A DNA stretch of 64,000 nucleotides from Henriciella sp. (GTDB taxonomy: Bacteria; Pseudomonadota; Alphaproteobacteria; Caulobacterales; Hyphomonadaceae). The translations under genes were made by a program, and so were the position numbers. The notes under the pieces were generated by a model. It had not been told where the DNA came from. It ran no database searches and saw nothing but the letters and a program-made list of their open reading frames with translations. Numbering within the stretch: the stretch's first letter is position 1; every line of letters starts with the position of its first letter. The DNA lies in assembly GCF_029937755.1 (NCBI RefSeq), contig NZ_JAPYPG010000002.1:349648-413647 (forward strand). Direction: 5' to 3'. This document shows positions 60,620 to 64,000 of this stretch, piece by piece.

Positions 60620-62139
60620 CAGGGAGTGGTCTGACGCTGGGCGGCGAGCCGGTCAATGTCGGCCGTGTAGTTGATGGACAGCCCTTGCATCAATTCCTTT
60701 CGGGCCGGCCCCGGACTGGGCGGATAGGCCTCAGCATTACGCTTTTTCCCACGCGACCAGTAATACAGCACCTTACCGAAATTGCCCGGCTTCCCCAGCC
60801 ACTTGTTCGGATGCTCGAGCATGTGAAACCCGCGCATCGCCTGGCGCAGCAGGCGTGTATCAGAGCGTAGGGCAATCCGCACACCATCATCGAAGAAGCT
60901 TTCAATCATCTTGCCGCGCCAGCTCTTGCGGTAGTCCGGCGTCAGGGCCTCCTTGGCACGCTTGATGGCCGAACGGTCCTGGGCGCGCTGGTTGATATAG
61001 TATGGCCTCAGCTCACGGCGCAGCCGGCTGTGATAATCGATCTGACGCTGAACGGGGTCTTGTGTCTCCTCAAGAGTTTCACGCAACACCTCGGCACTGA
61101 CAGCCGCAAATGAACAGCCACGACCATAAAGCGGATTGGTCCGAACAAGCGTATCGCCCAGCGGATAATAGTTTCGCGTGACCGGTTTGCCGTCAGCGAT
61201 CATGTCCCGCCAGCGGCTGATCAGGTCGCCCATGCCATAGACCTTTCCACGGGGTTCCGACCGCTCCGCATTCGTCCAGGGGGCAAGACCGGGAAGCTCC
61301 AGGGTAATCGCATGGAACGTGTCCGGATTGAGTATCGCCTTGCGCAGCTCGAACTCTATCTCCGGCACGGCAATCGTGATCGAAAAGCAGCCATTATCGC
61401 CCGGAAAAACGCCGAACTTCAGATAGCCGAGATCGCCACTGGCGGGCGGATTATCAGACCGCGACGGCTCTTCCACACCGGGCAGGAGCCTGTAGTGGCG
61501 AGTAAAGTACAGGATTCCGGCCGTCTCGCTTTCCTCGGCGATGGGCGCTCCGTCATCCATCAATTTGGTAATCAGGAAGCCGGACTTGCCGCTTGCATCA
61601 ACTGTGCTGTCGGCTTCCAGTTTTACCGGCTCGCCCTGCTCTTCCCCGCTAACACCCAGCACTTCCGTGACCCCGTCTTCGCCCTGCCGTGTCAGCAGTT
61701 CACGCACGAAAAAGCCGGATCTGATGGTGACATTGTCGAGCGTCTCGACATAGCGGCGCATGGCAAGCTCAAGCGTCGTTCGCCGGCTCGTTATGATGGT
61801 GAGATCGGCATCTTCAGGCTCAGGCTCATAGGCCTCACGCTGGCGCTCGGTCAGCATCATGTCGAAGGTCAGGTCACGCACGCCCAGCATCTTCAAGTCG
61901 TCGAGCAGGCGCGGATGCGACCGCTTGATGATGGTCCGCAACCGGGCAAGGAAAGCATGGCTCTGACGCACATGCCCGGCCCCCTGGCGATGCCAGTCGA
62001 GGAAGATGGTATCAGGATCGTCGCCCGGCGGCGCCTGATCGCGCTCGAGGAGGGTAATCCGGCGCCCTGTCGGGGCAAGCGAGAGCGCCGTGCAAAGCCC
62101 GCCAATCCCGGCGCCAATGACGAGAACCTCGTCACTCAT
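60619..62139 (-). CDS. FAD-dependent oxidoreductase (halogenase/reductase-like)
   Basis: A 506-aa flavoprotein with FAD motif VIGAGIGGLCTALSLAP at the N-terminus, the VDASGKSGFLITKLMDD middle motif, and YPLGDTLVRTNPLYGRGCSFA as second FAD site. It belongs to the broad group containing tryptophan halogenases and geranylgeranyl reductases; the halogenase WxWxIP motif is absent. It overlaps the upstream hydrolase gene by 4 bases. The substrate is unknown; its neighbours suggest breakdown of an aromatic or lipid-like compound. Confidence 0.8.
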   Translation of the reverse strand: MSDEVLVIGAGIGGLCTALSLAPTGRRITLLERDQAPPGDDPDTIFLDWHRQGAGHVRQSHAFLARLRTIIKRSHPRLLDDLKMLGVRDLTFDMMLTERQREAYEPEPEDADLTIITSRRTTLELAMRRYVETLDNVTIRSGFFVRELLTRQGEDGVTEVLGVSGEEQGEPVKLEADSTVDASGKSGFLITKLMDDGAPIAEESETAGILYFTRHYRLLPGVEEPSRSDNPPASGDLGYLKFGVFPGDNGCFSITIAVPEIEFELRKAILNPDTFHAITLELPGLAPWTNAERSEPRGKVYGMGDLISRWRDMIADGKPVTRNYYPLGDTLVRTNPLYGRGCSFAAVSAEVLRETLEETQDPVQRQIDYHSRLRRELRPYYINQRAQDRSAIKRAKEALTPDYRKSWRGKMIESFFDDGVRIALRSDTRLLRQAMRGFHMLEHPNKWLGKPGNFGKVLYYWSRGKKRNAEAYPPSPGPARKELMQGLSINYTADIDRLAAQRQTTP

Positions 62140-63098
62140 CCGTCAACCTCCTTCAGAAACTTCAGAATGATGTCGTTGACCTCTTCGGGGGCTTCCTGCT
62201 GGGTCCAGTGACCGATGCCCGGGATGAGCTCATTGATCCTGAGATCGCGCACATAGGTAGGCATGGCTTGATAGGCCTCGGCAGCCATCAGGATCACCCC
62301 GTCATTGGTCCCGGCGGCGAAGAAGGCCGGCTGGTCGATATGCTCCGGGGCGCCCTTGGTAAGCTCCCAGGTCAGATCGTGATTGCGGTAATAGTTGAGC
62401 GGCCCGCGCATGCCCGAGCGGGTGAACTCCTGGGTATAGAATTCCAGGTCTGCCTCACTCAGCCAGCCCGGCAGCGTTTCCGGGTCCGGCAGGCTAGAGA
62501 ACATGTCGTCATCGGGGCCTTTCGGCGCCAATGTGGTGAGGTCGGTCTCTCCGCCCGCCATGACCAGAAACTTCTTGAGCGCTGTGCGTATATCCGCCTC
62601 GAATTCGGCTTCCGCCACACCCGGCTCGAAGAAGTAAAGCTGGTAGAAGAACTGTCCCTTGAACATCTCGCGCATGGCCGGCATCGGCTGAACCGGAGAG
62701 CGCGGCATGAACGGCACCGACAGAGCACCGACCGCGCGGACCTTGTCAGGATGGTGCAAGGCGCAAGCCCAGGCTGTCGGCGCGCCCCAGTCATGGCCGA
62801 TGACCACCGCCTGCTCATAACCAAGCGCCGGGATCAGGCCGATAACATCCTTGCGGACCTCAACCTGATTGTACGCCTCGATCTCTTGTGGCCTGTCGCT
62901 CTTGCCATAGCCGCGCATGTCCGGTGCGACGACATGATAGCCCGCTTCTGCAAGCGGGGCGAACTGATGACGCCAAGAGTACCACGACTCCGGAAAGCCA
63001 TGCAGGAGCAGGACGAGCGGCCCTTCGCCAGCTTCGGCAATATTCAGCTCGATCCCGTTCGTTGCAACACGGCGCTGCGTAACGCCCGGCCAGCTCAT
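62136..63098 (-). CDS. Alpha/beta hydrolase, epoxide hydrolase-like
   Basis: A 320-aa alpha/beta hydrolase. The oxyanion motif is LLLHGFPESWYSWRHQ, the nucleophile Asp is in GHDWGAPTAWA, and a cap Tyr lies in LNYYRN. The catalytic His is in IPGIGHWTQQEAPEEVN, with an acid in GTNDGVI. The H-G-F-P and G-x-D-W-G pattern fits soluble epoxide hydrolases. It overlaps both neighbours by 4 bases. Confidence 0.9.
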   Translation of the reverse strand: MSWPGVTQRRVATNGIELNIAEAGEGPLVLLLHGFPESWYSWRHQFAPLAEAGYHVVAPDMRGYGKSDRPQEIEAYNQVEVRKDVIGLIPALGYEQAVVIGHDWGAPTAWACALHHPDKVRAVGALSVPFMPRSPVQPMPAMREMFKGQFFYQLYFFEPGVAEAEFEADIRTALKKFLVMAGGETDLTTLAPKGPDDDMFSSLPDPETLPGWLSEADLEFYTQEFTRSGMRGPLNYYRNHDLTWELTKGAPEHIDQPAFFAAGTNDGVILMAAEAYQAMPTYVRDLRINELIPGIGHWTQQEAPEEVNDIILKFLKEVDG

Positions 63099-64000
63099 TC
63101 GGCCGCCACCAGCTCAGGCTGGCTTCCTTTTTCACCGGGCAGGACAGCGCCACGGGCTTCCTGGTAACCTTCCTTGGCCGACCAGGCGATGCCGCCACCG
63201 ACAATGACCGTATCGACGCCATGGGAGTCACGCACATAGCGGCTGCCATCCCCGGGTACATCCTGCACGAATTTCTCCACGCCCCGGTCAATGGTTTCCG
63301 GATCGAAGATCGCGATGTCGGCGATATAGCCCGGCTGAAGGAGCCCTCGTTCCGGAATGCCCCAGATGGAGGCGGTGTCGGAGGTGACCTTCTTCACCGC
63401 ATCCTCAAGCCGCATCGTCTTCAGGTCACGCACGAAGTGCGCGAGGAGATAGCCCGTATCGCCATAGGTCGAGAAGGAGAGAATATGCGCCCCGCCATCG
63501 CTCGCCCCGATATGCACGCGCGGGTGCTTCAGCAGGCTGACAACCTTGTCATCATTATTGTGGCCCATGCTGGCCGCCAGGAAGTGGGCGTCCAGGCCTT
63601 CCTCGAGTGAGAGGTCGATCATGGCCTCGACCGGCGTGGTGTCGCGCATTTTCGCGATCTCGCCCAGCGTCTTGCCGACATATTTCTGGTTCGCCTCGGT
63701 CTTCACCTGGCGCAGGACCAGGATCGGCCAGAGGTCATTGTAGACCTTCGCTTCCTCGATAAGGGCCTCGCGTTTCCCGGCATCCGAGAAGGTATTCATA
63801 ATATCCTCATGCGTGCCGAAGCGCATGACCCGGTACCAGCCGGGGATGCGGATGAAGAGCAGGCTCGGCACGGCAAAGGAGAATGAAATGTCGATCGGAC
63901 GTGTCTGGACTTGCGGCCAGACGCGAGCGCCGCGCGCGAACTGCTCATCGACACGGTCCATCACCTTGTCGACTGCATCGACATTGTCCGAATTCACGAA
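63095..64000 (-). CDS. Amidohydrolase, D-aminoacylase-like (partial)
   Basis: The C-terminal part (about 302 codons) of a larger amidohydrolase; the N-terminal half, with the first metal ligands, lies beyond the window. Seen here are the catalytic GASDGGAH, VKKVTSDTASIWGIPERGLLQPGYIADIAIFDPETI, typical of N-acyl-D-amino-acid deacylases, and a C-terminal region with IVGGGIAWSAKEG. The reading frame continues to the window end. It overlaps the epoxide hydrolase gene by 4 bases and leads the operon as far as can be seen. Confidence 0.85.
   Translation of the reverse strand, partial: FVNSDNVDAVDKVMDRVDEQFARGARVWPQVQTRPIDISFSFAVPSLLFIRIPGWYRVMRFGTHEDIMNTFSDAGKREALIEEAKVYNDLWPILVLRQVKTEANQKYVGKTLGEIAKMRDTTPVEAMIDLSLEEGLDAHFLAASMGHNNDDKVVSLLKHPRVHIGASDGGAHILSFSTYGDTGYLLAHFVRDLKTMRLEDAVKKVTSDTASIWGIPERGLLQPGYIADIAIFDPETIDRGVEKFVQDVPGDGSRYVRDSHGVDTVIVGGGIAWSAKEGYQEARGAVLPGEKGSQPELVAAE

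Overview
The window reads as a chromosomal segment of a GC-rich alphaproteobacterium. The radA-cvpA-purF-SDR order, a TonB-dependent receptor next to a TPR-sulfotransferase, a BCCT transporter, curli-type amyloid genes and a complete type II secretion system (T2SS) together suggest a marine, surface-attached member of the Hyphomonadaceae/Parvularculaceae/Caulobacterales side of the class. This placement is an inference from gene content. No rRNA, tRNA, CRISPR array, insertion sequence or integrase was found.

Layout. 0-12.2 kb holds ordinary core genes: radA, cvpA, purF, an SDR, then on the minus strand panB, a YfgM-like TPR protein, bamB and der, followed by small membrane proteins, an FAD monooxygenase and a quinone oxidoreductase. 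12.2-18.1 kb is a leftward curli operon: csgF, csgG, three curlin-repeat proteins (510, 371 and 174 aa) and a small secreted protein. 18.3-28.7 kb is a leftward operon headed by a giant secreted multicopper oxidase-like protein of about 1882 aa, followed by a YVTN beta-propeller protein, two Sco-type copper chaperones and a cytochrome c fused to a periplasmic ligand-binding domain. 29-40.4 kb is a T2SS split into four blocks: gspE-F-H-I-J leftward, gspL-M-C-D-K rightward, gspG leftward and the prepilin peptidase rightward. A secreted protein with one EF-hand-like loop follows at 40.5-41.7 kb. 41.8-50.2 kb has a BCCT transporter divergent from a TonB receptor, a TPR-sulfotransferase, a MarR regulator and a hydroxyacid dehydrogenase. 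50.2-59.9 kb has a nitronate monooxygenase-like enzyme, the NHEJ pair ligD-ku, katE and an epimerase-VKOR fusion. 59.9-64 kb is a tightly overlapped leftward operon: an amidohydrolase (cut by the window end), an epoxide hydrolase-like enzyme, an FAD oxidoreductase and a TetR regulator.

The stretch from about 12 to 42 kb looks like one cell-surface programme: amyloid fibres, a huge copper oxidase with its copper-delivery proteins, and the secretion machine that could export it. The oxidase resembles the MnxG class of Mn(II) oxidases in size and copper-site pattern, but this is recognition from memory and was not tested. The most unexpected signal is a recurrent leader element, (T/A)GGGGACA. 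It sits upstream of csgF (two copies), the major curlin gene, the oxidase, gspE, gspL, gspD, gspG and the secreted 391-aa protein. Several copies lie close to the start codon, and several leaders also fold a hairpin whose loop or bulge shows GGGG or GGGAC. This suggests shared, possibly post-transcriptional, control of the whole surface programme.
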